A DNA stretch of 11,492 nucleotides from Acidimicrobiaceae bacterium (GTDB taxonomy: Bacteria > Actinomycetota > Acidimicrobiia > Acidimicrobiales > Bog-793). Under the pieces are notes generated by a model that saw nothing but the letters and a program-made list of their open reading frames with translations, had not been told where the DNA came from and ran no database searches. Shown in pieces: positions 1 to 5,660 of this stretch (positions are counted from its first letter, which is position 1; every line of letters starts with the position of its first letter). The stretch spans positions 1 to 11,492 of the forward strand of contig JAODBN010000395.1 in the NCBI GenBank assembly GCA_025463965.1, written 5' to 3'. A program made the position numbers and the translations under genes.

Positions 1-2
1 CG

Positions 3-87
3 GCGACCGGCGAAACCATTCAGGTCCCCGAGACAAGGTCCTGAACGTTGGCGCGGCGAGGTTCTTAAGGCGACGCTGAACTCGTGG
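3..87 (+). pseudogene. possible HU-type DNA-binding protein, broken C-terminal fragment
   Basis: Seen: read in three successive frames, this edge segment gives ATGETIQVPET (from base 3), then KVLNVGAARF (to base 64), then LKATLNS (from base 64). The joined string resembles the DNA-binding arm and C-terminal helix of HU/IHF proteins, whose arm typically reads NPxTGExIxIP and whose end reads GKxLKDAVN. Each frame change is explained by one missing base, near 36 and near 64. HU proteins bend and compact DNA as dimers in the nucleoid. The fragment is short, its N-terminus lies outside the window and the match is by eye, so the identification is tentative. The third frame stays open to a TGA at 151-153 with sequence that no longer looks like HU. 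Confidence 0.3.
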
Positions 88-89
88 GG

Positions 90-125
90 GAGGGGTCCGG
101 CCCAACGGGCGGCGCCACTCCCCTC
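90..125 (+). terminator. long imperfect stem-loop, possible terminator
   Basis: GAGGGG at 90-95 pairs with CCCCTC at 120-125, and inside it GCCC at 100-103 pairs with GGGC at 107-110 around an AAC loop. It follows the HU-like fragment and precedes the secreted-protein gene, a sensible place for a terminator. No T tract follows, so Rho-independent function is uncertain. Confidence 0.3.
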
Positions 126-175
126 ACGCGGCTTGTACACAGGAGCGGATTGACGTCACAGATTAGGGCTAACCG

Positions 176-850
176 GTGGCAGCGGATAAGCAATTATGGG
201 ACGCTAACGGGATGCGCGGCAGATTAACTCGACGATTGCTACTTCTCATGCCAATCGTCCTCACCGGTTCGTCGATCACCGTGGCTACTGGAGCGGGCGC
301 AACCAGCACGAAGCCGCCCATTCGCCAGTATGTCCTTTCCAATCCACATGGGAAGTGCCCCGGTCACTACGTCAAGCGGACTATCCGCGTGCGCGGCAAG
401 GTGCACGGTAAGACAGAAATGCTGCGAGAGGTCGGGTGTGTTTACGTCGCCCCGAAGCCTCCACCCATGACAACGACCACCACCACGACGACGACCACCA
501 CGACGACGACGCCGGCACTGGTGGTGTCTGTTAGTAGGAATGTCGGACAGCTCTCCACGGGTGTGGGCTTCGTACTCGACGCGTCAGTCGCGAGCATTGC
601 CAACTCGAACACTGCGCCTTCGGGGACCGTTACGTTCGCCTCAGACGGTGTACCCCTCTCCTTCTGCAGCAATGAGTCCCTTCAGACTTCCTTTCTGGGC
701 GTCGCTGACGTCTCCGGGGGCTACTCGTGGAGTACCGCTTACTGCGACCTTGCGTTCTCAGTGCCGGGCACATTTTCGATCACGGCCTCGGCCACGGGAT
801 CGGACGGCTCGACGGGCACAGGTTCACTCACTATTTCCGTCAACTCCTAG
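176..850 (+). CDS. secreted Thr-linker protein with Ig-like domain
   Basis: This is a 224-residue exported protein of unknown ligand. Residues 13-43 form a signal peptide: a basic start (MRGRLTRR), a leucine-rich hydrophobic core and a small-residue AGA cleavage region. A small domain with two cysteines (KCPGHY and EVGCVY) follows to about residue 95. Next come a proline stretch and 14 consecutive threonines, acting as a flexible and possibly glycosylated linker. The C-terminal 110 residues match the bacterial Ig-like pattern (APSGTVTFASDG, later GTFSITASATGSDGS) and hold two more cysteines that could form a disulfide. The GTG at 176 has only a weak AGGG upstream. The in-frame ATG at 212 removes 12 non-signal-like residues and is probably the true start. 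No sortase motif or membrane anchor is visible at the end. Surface adhesion or binding is the inferred role. Confidence 0.7.
   Translation: MAADKQLWDANGMRGRLTRRLLLLMPIVLTGSSITVATGAGATSTKPPIRQYVLSNPHGKCPGHYVKRTIRVRGKVHGKTEMLREVGCVYVAPKPPPMTTTTTTTTTTTTTTPALVVSVSRNVGQLSTGVGFVLDASVASIANSNTAPSGTVTFASDGVPLSFCSNESLQTSFLGVADVSGGYSWSTAYCDLAFSVPGTFSITASATGSDGSTGTGSLTISVNS
470..511 (+). repeat. ACN trinucleotide tract encoding 14 threonines
   Basis: Fourteen consecutive ACN codons, mainly alternating runs of ACC and ACG, sit between the two extracellular domains of the secreted protein. Mixed codons make slippage less likely than in a pure repeat, but length variation between strains would keep the frame. 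Confidence 0.9.
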
Positions 851-886
851 GGGTCGCGCGGACTGCTGCCCGCCTTCAACGGAACC

Positions 887-1675
887 TCACCCCTCAAGCG
901 GCGCCGCTATCAGCCGTTCAACCGACACACGTCGCCGCCAATCGAGGTCCGCGAAAACGCTCAAGCTCTTGTTCATTCGGTCCTCGTGGCGAGGATGGGG
1001 CAAGACGTAGAACGAGCGCTGACTGTAGAGATGCGAAACGACCCGCCAACCTTTTGCCGGCGCCCCCAGAGCGCCCGCGAACGCTTCGGCAATCCGCTCT
1101 GACTGGTTCGGAGTCCGGTCTCGATGCTGATAAATCACCAACGAGTGATCACGCCGTGCGAGGTCAGCCACTTCCTCATACCAGGCGAACTTGATCGACT
1201 CGCGCCGCCTTGAGTTGTCGACAGCCGGCTTGGAACCAGTCGCCGCGGTTGAGCGGGGACGCAGCCCATTATCTGGGTCCAGGAGGACGATGTCCAGGCC
1301 GGCGAAGTGATCGCACATGTTGGCGAACCACGCTCGGCGCTCCGCATCGTCCTTCCTCGGCAATGGAACGTGCTCATCGGCCTCTAGCCAGCCCCGATCG
1401 AGCACCCCGTTCGAGCGAAGTACTTCGAGGGTTCTCTTGCCGCTGGTTACGACCTCGAGGAGCGCCGAGAAGAGCACTGGATCGCATGACTGAAGGTGCT
1501 TGTACTGCGGGAGGGTCAAATAACCGACGTGTCGACCGTCTCCCAGGTGCGACTCATCGGGTACTAAGTACCAACCGATTCCCGTCGCCATATCCCCAAG
1601 CCCGTCGAGACTCAAGCGGCGCAGCAGAGCGAACTTGACGAAATCGCCTGCGTCTCCGATGTACTGCTCTTGCAC
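887..1675 (-). CDS. uncharacterised protein with DPDNG motif
   Basis: This is a 262-residue cytoplasmic protein with no signal peptide or membrane segment. It begins MQEQYIGDAGDFVKFALLRR, a start I recognise as typical of a conserved bacterial family of unknown function (QYxGDxGDFxKxxLLR). Later landmarks are GWYLVPDESHLGDGRHVGYL, then DIVLLDPDNGLRP at about residues 130-142, then SLVIYQHRDR at about 178-187. The hydrophobic strand ending in DPDNG, followed by a second strand, resembles the layout of a Rossmann-type enzyme such as a methyltransferase, but no AdoMet-binding glycine motif is clear. The start is a GTG at 1675; an ATG four bases upstream is out of frame. The gene converges on the secreted-protein gene (36-base gap) and diverges from the 131-residue gene. 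Its place beside recombinase and IS remnants suggests mobile-element cargo. Real gene: likely; function: unknown. Confidence 0.75.
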   Translation of the reverse strand: MQEQYIGDAGDFVKFALLRRLSLDGLGDMATGIGWYLVPDESHLGDGRHVGYLTLPQYKHLQSCDPVLFSALLEVVTSGKRTLEVLRSNGVLDRGWLEADEHVPLPRKDDAERRAWFANMCDHFAGLDIVLLDPDNGLRPRSTAATGSKPAVDNSRRRESIKFAWYEEVADLARRDHSLVIYQHRDRTPNQSERIAEAFAGALGAPAKGWRVVSHLYSQRSFYVLPHPRHEDRMNKSLSVFADLDWRRRVSVERLIAAPLEG

Positions 1676-1781
1676 GCATCGAAACTTACACGGCCCTCAA
1701 CATAATGACTGTTACGTTGACTGCCACAGGAGTGGTGGAGTTAGCTGACCAATAGATAGACCTGGGAAATGAGGGAATCGA
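1676..1781. promoter_or_regulatory. divergent intergenic region with a good RBS for the + gene
   Basis: This 106-base spacer separates two divergently transcribed genes and must hold both starts. GAGGGA at 1771-1776, five bases before the ATG at 1782, is a clear ribosome binding site for the rightward gene. A TTGACT at 1717-1722 could be a -35 box, but the -10 candidate TTAGCT at 1741-1746 is poor. The stretch is AT-richer than its surroundings, as expected for a promoter. Confidence 0.4.
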
Positions 1782-2177
1782 ATGACTATGGGGCCACCTG
1801 TTGAAGACGAGCAGCTTCTTCAGCAGGTGAGACCTGAGCGGAAGGAGCCCCTCAGCGCCTTTTTGGCCGGACTCCGCTCTCTCGGGTGTTGGATCGAACG
1901 ACCAGACGCTCAGACCGGTGACGAATATGTCAACGTCCGAGTGCTCCCGACCTACGGACGATCGCGCCTATGTGCGATGAATCGGAAAACGGCTCATGTC
2001 ATGTTCCTAGGTGACTCCTACGCCCTTGCCGAGCACATCGGTCTCGGACCGAGGGTGAGGAGGTCCCCACGAGGTGGACCGAATGCGATATTGGACCTCG
2101 AGACTGTTGAGGACGCCGCGATCGCCAGCGAGCTTGCCAAAGCGATCCTGGGTTCACGACGAGGCAGCAACAGCTAG
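1782..2177 (+). CDS. hypothetical protein, 131 aa
   Basis: I do not recognise this family. It is a soluble protein of 131 residues. The N-terminal half is acidic and helical (VEDEQLLQQVRPERKEPLSA). A middle section, LRSLGCWIERPDAQTGDEYV, leads into what look like beta strands (VNVRVLPTYGRSRLCAMN, then AHVMFLGDS). A final helix (ETVEDAAIASELAKAIL) precedes a short basic tail. The ATG at 1782 is supported by GAGGGA five bases upstream; a second in-frame ATG two codons on is equally possible. The gene is followed directly by the recombinase remnant and faces away from the DPDNG gene. Both neighbours suggest it is cargo of an integrated element. Nothing in it indicates DNA binding or catalysis. 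Confidence 0.6.
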   Translation: MTMGPPVEDEQLLQQVRPERKEPLSAFLAGLRSLGCWIERPDAQTGDEYVNVRVLPTYGRSRLCAMNRKTAHVMFLGDSYALAEHIGLGPRVRRSPRGGPNAILDLETVEDAAIASELAKAILGSRRGSNS

Positions 2178-3078
2178 CGCCAACCATGCGGCGCTCTCGT
2201 CCCAGATCGGTCCATTGGCGAGGCTCAGTAGTGCCGTTGGCCTGCGCCGGCCACAATTGCTCGAGGTCCCGCTCGATCCCGGGGCCCCGCAGGACGGCTA
2301 CGAGACGATGCAGCGGTGGGCGCCATCCACCGAGTGGTCTCGACCCGCCAATCTTGTCCACGCGCCTCTCGTCGACGAAGTAACTTTCCAGCGCGCACGG
2401 GCCCTCCTGCTCTCGAGGGGCGCCGACGTCGGGCGTTCGCGCCGCTCGCCCCGAGCCAGTACCCCATACCTCCTCGCCGGACGCGTGACCTGTACGGCGT
2501 GCGGGCGACGGATGGCGGGGCACCGCTCAGGTGAGCGCCTTGGCTACCGAAGTCGCCTCCGCGACTCGTACGCCCTCCCGGCCGGCGGCCGCCACCCGCC
2601 GTCCGTCTGGGTCACCGAGGGCAGGATGCTCGAGGCCTGCCTCGATTGGATGGGCGAACCGTTCGACCCGGACCGCCGCGCCGAAGTCTCCGCTCGCATC
2701 GCAAATGCCAGCGCGACAATCGACCCGGGGACGACGCGGGCCGAGGCTGATCTCCATGATGCCGAGATGCAGATCGCTCGGCTAGTCGACAGCGTGGCGA
2801 GTGGCGGGCTCACACACGACGAGGTTGCTCAACGCCTTAGCCAGCTGCGCGAGAAGCGGGACGCCGCCAAGGCGCTGCGATGTGCGGCTGCACCGCTGCG
2901 GACGAAGCTCGGCGAAGACGAGGTTGCAGCGCTGCTCAACGAACTGGGCGGACGGCTCGGCATTGGCGCGCAGCTCACTCGAGAGGAGACGAAGGGGCTG
3001 TTCGCCGCCGCGAACCTGACCGTCAGATATGACTACACAACCCGTCGCGCCCAGTTCCGAGCCGGAGGGGGCGCCTGA
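2178..3078 (+). pseudogene. large serine recombinase, C-terminal remnant
   Basis: This remnant of a phage- or island-type serine site-specific recombinase has no N-terminal catalytic resolvase domain anywhere upstream. Recognisable homology begins near 2240. LDPGAPQDGYETMQRW and STEWSRPANLVHAPLVDEVTFQRA match the recombinase domain end, where family members read EW...HEPIV...TF. YLLAGRVTCTACGRRMAGHR is the start of the zinc beta-ribbon. HPPSVWVTEGRMLEACLDWM and a charged coiled-coil stretch (about 2740-2880) follow. The ribbon has its first CxxC, but the usual YRC is YRS, so zinc binding is probably lost. The open frame extends left to 2074, but there it overlaps the preceding gene and has no homology. 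The frame ends at a TGA (3076-3078) that appears to lie just inside the IS end. Without its serine nucleophile the protein cannot recombine DNA. Confidence 0.75.
3057..3071 (+). repeat. 15-bp direct repeat, left copy flanking the IS
   Basis: CCGAGCCGGAGGGGG occurs here and again at 4334-4348, either side of the IS481-type element. Here it codes for the last residues of the recombinase remnant. As far as I know, IS481-family target duplications vary from a few to about 15 bases, so a target-site duplication fits. A duplicated tRNA end is the alternative. Confidence 0.6.
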
Positions 3079-3084
3079 TTCCCA

Positions 3085-3121
3085 GACATCGTTCGCATCT
3101 CGCGGGACATAGTTCGCATCT
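3085..3121 (-). repeat. IS left-end tandem sub-repeats
   Basis: GACATCGTTCGCATCT at 3085-3100 and GACATAGTTCGCATCT at 3106-3121 differ at one base and are spaced 21 bases apart, two helical turns. Read on the minus strand each contains GATGCGAAC followed by TATGTC or GATGTC. They match the paired motif at the right end in inverted orientation, as transposase-binding sites should. Confidence 0.65.
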
Positions 3122-3145
3122 CTGAACTGGCGGTGCGCGGAGTCG

Positions 3146-4288
3146 ATGGCACAGCTGGTCATCACTGCGGTGACCGTCGAGCATCGAAGCAAGAGTGAGG
3201 TCGCGGCCACCTACAGGCTTTCGCGCCGGTGGGTGCAGAAGTTGGTCGCCCGCTACGTCGCCGAGGGCGAGGCGGCGTTCGAGCCCCGGAGCCGCCGGCC
3301 CCATTCGAGCCCGCGGCGAACGCCCGATTCGCTCGAGGACGAGATCATCGAGATGCGCAAGTTCTTGGCCGAGTCCGGCAGGACGCCGGCCCTTCCACCA
3401 TTTCCTATCACTTGGCGGAGCGGCACGGACATGGACCGAGCGCATCAACGGTGTGGCGGGTGCTGACGCGTCGGGGCTTCATCACCCCCGAGCCGAACAA
3501 GCGACCGCGCTCGTCCTATGTCCGGTTCGTCGCTGACCAGCCGAACGAGCGGTGGCAGGCCGACATCACGCACGTCGAGATCGCCGACGACCGCATCATC
3601 GAGGTCTTTAACCAGGTCGACGACCACTCCCGGCTCCTCGTCGGCTCCGACGCCCGGGTGATCTTCAACGCCGCGGACATCGTGGCCGCTTCGACCTCGC
3701 CACCCGCCGTCACGGGACGCTCCAGAGCTATCTCAGCGACAATGCAGCGCTGTTCACCGGTGCATATCGAGGGCACGGATGGGTGGCCCTCGAGCGCGAG
3801 CTCGTCGCCAGAGGCGTCCGTCAGCGCCACGGCCGCCCCTATCACCCCCAGACTCAAGGCAAGGTCGAACGTTTCCACCAGACCCTCGAGCAGTGGCTCG
3901 CTGAACAGGAGCCGGCGAGCGACGTCGCTTCGCTCCAGGGTCAGCTCGACGTCTTTCGCGAGTACTACAACGAGTTCCGACCGCACCGGGCCCTCGGTCG
4001 CACGACACCGGCCAAAGCCCTTGCGGCGCGGCCTGCGGCGCTGCCGTCAAACGAACCGATCCCGATCAGTCTCTTCCGAACCCGCCGCGATGTCGTCGGG
4101 ACGACGGGCAAGGTGACGCTGCGTGTGGGCAGCCGGCTTCACCACATTGGCATCGGAAGGGCGTTCGCTCGACAGCGGGTGATCCTGCTCGTCCACGATC
4201 TGAACGTTCGGGTGATCACCGAGGACGGCGATGCCCGCGTGAGCTGGTGCTCGACCTCTCGCGTGACTATCAACCGCTGGTGGTGTGA
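3146..4288 (+). pseudogene. IS481-family transposase, three frameshifts
   Basis: This is a DDE (RNase H-fold) transposase that cuts and joins the IS ends. The protein reads through three frames. From the ATG at 3146, an HTH region (KSEVAATYRLSRRWVQKLV) runs to ESG near 3379. The second frame gives QDAGPSTISYHLAERHGHGP, PNERWQADITHVEI and VDDHSRLLVGSDAR, up to DIVAA near 3690. The third gives FDLATRRHGTLQSYLSDNAA, then HPQTQGKVERFHQTLEQWL, to near 4237. The last gives RELVLDLSRDYQPLVV and a TGA at 4286-4288. Each switch needs one added base. The catalytic triad survives: Asp codon 3562-3564, Asp 3738-3740, Glu 3867-3869. Length and domain order are otherwise complete, so the damage is recent or artefactual. 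Programmed frameshifting is unlikely at three sites. Confidence 0.9.
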
Positions 4289-4319
4289 ACTGTGTCGCGA
4301 GACAGGTGTGAACGCTGTC
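4283..4319 (+). repeat. IS right-end tandem sub-repeats
   Basis: GTGTGAACTGTGTC at 4283-4296 and GTGTGAACGCTGTC at 4306-4319 are spaced 23 bases apart. They correspond to the two left-end motifs in opposite orientation. The first overlaps the transposase stop codon. Confidence 0.65.
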
Positions 4320-4327
4320 TCGCGACA
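4293..4327 (+). terminator. perfect 12-bp inverted repeat after the transposase
   Basis: TGTCGCGAGACA (4293-4304) and TGTCTCGCGACA (4316-4327) are exact reverse complements around an 11-base loop, starting just after the transposase stop. The hairpin could end transcription or limit read-through, but no T run follows. It overlaps the transposase-binding motifs, so it may simply be part of the IS end. Confidence 0.45.
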
Positions 4328-4333
4328 GGACAA

Positions 4334-4348
4334 CCGAGCCGGAGGGGG
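4334..4348 (+). repeat. 15-bp direct repeat, right copy flanking the IS
   Basis: This is the second exact copy of CCGAGCCGGAGGGGG. It overlaps the acceptor stem end of the truncated tRNA-Leu, so the original target of the IS was probably the tRNA 3' end. Confidence 0.6.
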
Positions 4349-4387
4349 AACTTGAACCCCCACGTCCTTCGGGGACTAGCCCCTCAA
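4338..4387 (-). pseudogene. tRNA-Leu(GAG) 3' half, probable attachment-site core
   Basis: Read on the minus strand, the 50 bases form the 3' part of a leucine tRNA. They give anticodon loop TTGAGGG (anticodon GAG at 4383-4385), the 3' anticodon strand GCTAG, a long variable arm (GTCC paired with GGAC), T-stem GGGGG, T-loop TTCAAGT, TCCCC, and the acceptor strand CTCCGGC. The T-stem closing pair is G-T rather than G-C. Upstream, CTAGC should complete the anticodon stem, but TGAAG is present. No D-arm or GCCGGAG 5' acceptor strand follows within a tRNA length. The gene is therefore cut exactly at the anticodon loop, one of the two common crossover points for tyrosine integrases in tRNA genes. 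No functional tRNA can come from this copy. Confidence 0.7.
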
Positions 4388-4400
4388 CTTCAAGAGTGCC

Positions 4401-4518
4401 GTCCAGCGAGTAACACCCTGTCCGCGTTCACGTCCGTGTCCTCGATCTTTGTGGACGCCGTCCATCCGGTCTGGCGTCTGGGGTGTGGTGGACCAGTTTT
4501 CGTGTCCACTGCGTGTCC
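4401..4518. promoter_or_regulatory. cluster of GTCC/GGAC motifs, possible integrase arm sites
   Basis: GTCC or GGAC recurs at 4401, 4432, 4438, 4453, 4460, 4490, 4504 and 4515. Two inverted pairs stand out: TGGAC-GCC-GTCCA at 4452-4464, and GTGGAC (4488-4493) with GTCCAC (4504-4509). GTGTCC occurs three times (4436, 4502, 4513). Immediately beside a tRNA-derived core, such repeated short motifs resemble the arm-type binding sites of a tyrosine integrase. No integrase gene lies in the window. From 4519 to the end of the ATPase gene at 4596 I see nothing else convincing. Confidence 0.35.
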
Positions 4519-4595
4519 AGGGGGCGCCTTGCGTCGCGTAGCCGCGGGGCTTCGCCAGCCGAACGATGCCGGGGTGCGTACCCAGGAAGGAACGG

Positions 4596-5660
4596 CTACT
4601 CGAAAGCGGCGCCAGCGGAATCCGCTGTGGAAGGTGCGGTGACCCCGACCGGTGCCGGCCCCGCGGTGCCGACGGTTACGTGGCACGCGCCCTCGTGACC
4701 GGGCGAGGACTCGAGGAGCGGCGGCGTCACCGTCGAGCAGATGTCGATTGCGAGCGGGCAGCGCCACCGGAAGCGGCAGCCCTCGCCCGGGTCGACGACT
4801 CGGGGCGGCTCGCCGACGTCGGCGGCGGAAACCTCTGTGCGTGCGCGCGGGTCCGGAACCGCCGAAAGGAGGAGCCTCGTGTAGGGATGTACCGGGTTCT
4901 GGAGGACCTCGTCGGTCGGTCCCGACTCGACAACGTGGGCGGCATACATGACGACCACCCGGTCCGCCACGTAGCGGGCCGATGCGATGTCGTGGGTGAT
5001 GTAAAGAAAGGAGATCCCCTCGTCGCGAAGGCGTGCCATGAGGTTGAGCAGGCCGATGCGGATCGAGACATCGAGCATCGACACGGGCTCGTCGGCGAGG
5101 ACGAGGCGTGGTTGGTAGGAGAGCGCCTGGGCGAAGCCGACCCGTTGGCGCTGGCCTCCGGAGAGCTCGTGCGGGTACTTCGCCGCCGTCTGCGCGCCGG
5201 GCACGAGGCCGACTGCCTCGAGTGAGCGCACCACCTCCTCCTCCCGCTCGCGGGCGTCGAGCTCGGGACGATGGAGGCGCAGGCCCCGGCGAAGCACGTA
5301 GCCGATCGTGTGCACCGGGTTGAGCGAGCTGAACGGGTCCTGGAAGACCATCGGCACGTCGCCCCGATAGGCGAGGACGTCCTTCCGGCCGCGCAGGTGC
5401 GCGAGCGACCGCCCGTTGAAGACGATCTCGCCGCTCGTCGGCTTGTAGATGCGTGCCAGGAGGCGGGCGACTGTGCTCTTGCCGCTCCCGCTCTCGCCGA
5501 CGAGCGCGACGATCTCGCGCTCGTTCACGACGAGGTCAACGTCGTCGACGGCGTGCAATGAGCGGCCGAAGACCCCGCCGATACGGAAGTGCCGGGTCAG
5601 GCCCTTCGTGACGAGTAGGGGTGCGCCCGGCCCTTTCGGAGTGGCCAGCTCAGGCGACAC
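4596..5660 (-). CDS. ABC transporter ATPase, OppF/DppF type
   Basis: This is the second of two ATPases that power an Opp/Dpp-type importer from the cytoplasmic face. Of 354 residues, Walker A is GESGSGKST (55-63), the Q-loop is at Q107, the signature is LSGGQ (166-170), Walker B is LVLADE (186-191) and the switch histidine is H223. The C-terminal oligopeptide-type extension has HPYTRLLL (258-265) and cysteines at 295, 301, 308 and 326, the spacing seen in family members that bind an iron-sulfur cluster. The final 25 residues are an Ala/Pro/Thr-rich tail without known role. The GTG start at 5660 overlaps the stop of the preceding ATPase gene by 11 bases, so translation is coupled. It is the last gene of the operon; no strong terminator is visible after it. 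Confidence 0.95.
   Translation of the reverse strand: MSPELATPKGPGAPLLVTKGLTRHFRIGGVFGRSLHAVDDVDLVVNEREIVALVGESGSGKSTVARLLARIYKPTSGEIVFNGRSLAHLRGRKDVLAYRGDVPMVFQDPFSSLNPVHTIGYVLRRGLRLHRPELDAREREEEVVRSLEAVGLVPGAQTAAKYPHELSGGQRQRVGFAQALSYQPRLVLADEPVSMLDVSIRIGLLNLMARLRDEGISFLYITHDIASARYVADRVVVMYAAHVVESGPTDEVLQNPVHPYTRLLLSAVPDPRARTEVSAADVGEPPRVVDPGEGCRFRWRCPLAIDICSTVTPPLLESSPGHEGACHVTVGTAGPAPVGVTAPSTADSAGAAFE

Larger units (their letters stand above)
3072..4333 (+). mobile_element. IS481-family insertion sequence, degenerate
   Basis: The element carries a frameshifted IS481-type transposase and related sequences at both ends. Read inwards, the left end has CCTGATTCCCAGACATCGTT and the right end has CCTGTCGCGAGACAGCGTT, alignable with one gap. 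Each end also holds two tandem copies of a motif close to RTGYGAACNNTGTC. The boundaries are set by the flanking 15-base direct repeats and give an element of about 1.26 kb, usual for the family. The exact terminal base is uncertain by a few positions. The element separates the recombinase remnant from the tRNA remnant and inserted at their junction. It cannot move on its own unless the frameshifts are sequencing errors. Confidence 0.75.

Noticed and set aside
19..45. Imperfect inverted repeat TTCAGGTCC / GGTCCTGAA
   Set aside because: It coincides with the HU-like coding remnant, is short with a mismatch, and nothing ties it to an attachment site or terminator.
442..672. Minus-strand frame with a poly-valine run
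   Set aside because: It is the antisense of the threonine tract of the secreted protein and has no start signal or family resemblance.
849..894. Six-base inverted repeat AGGGGT / ACCCCT between the convergent genes
   Set aside because: The arms are short and separated by 34 bases, too weak to call a bidirectional terminator.
2074..2177. Extension of the recombinase frame leftwards
   Set aside because: This stretch overlaps the better-supported 131-residue gene and its translation has no recombinase character.
4338..4425. A complete tRNA gene
   Set aside because: The 3' half is good, but no D-arm, no 5' anticodon strand and no 5' acceptor strand complementary to CTCCGGC are present.
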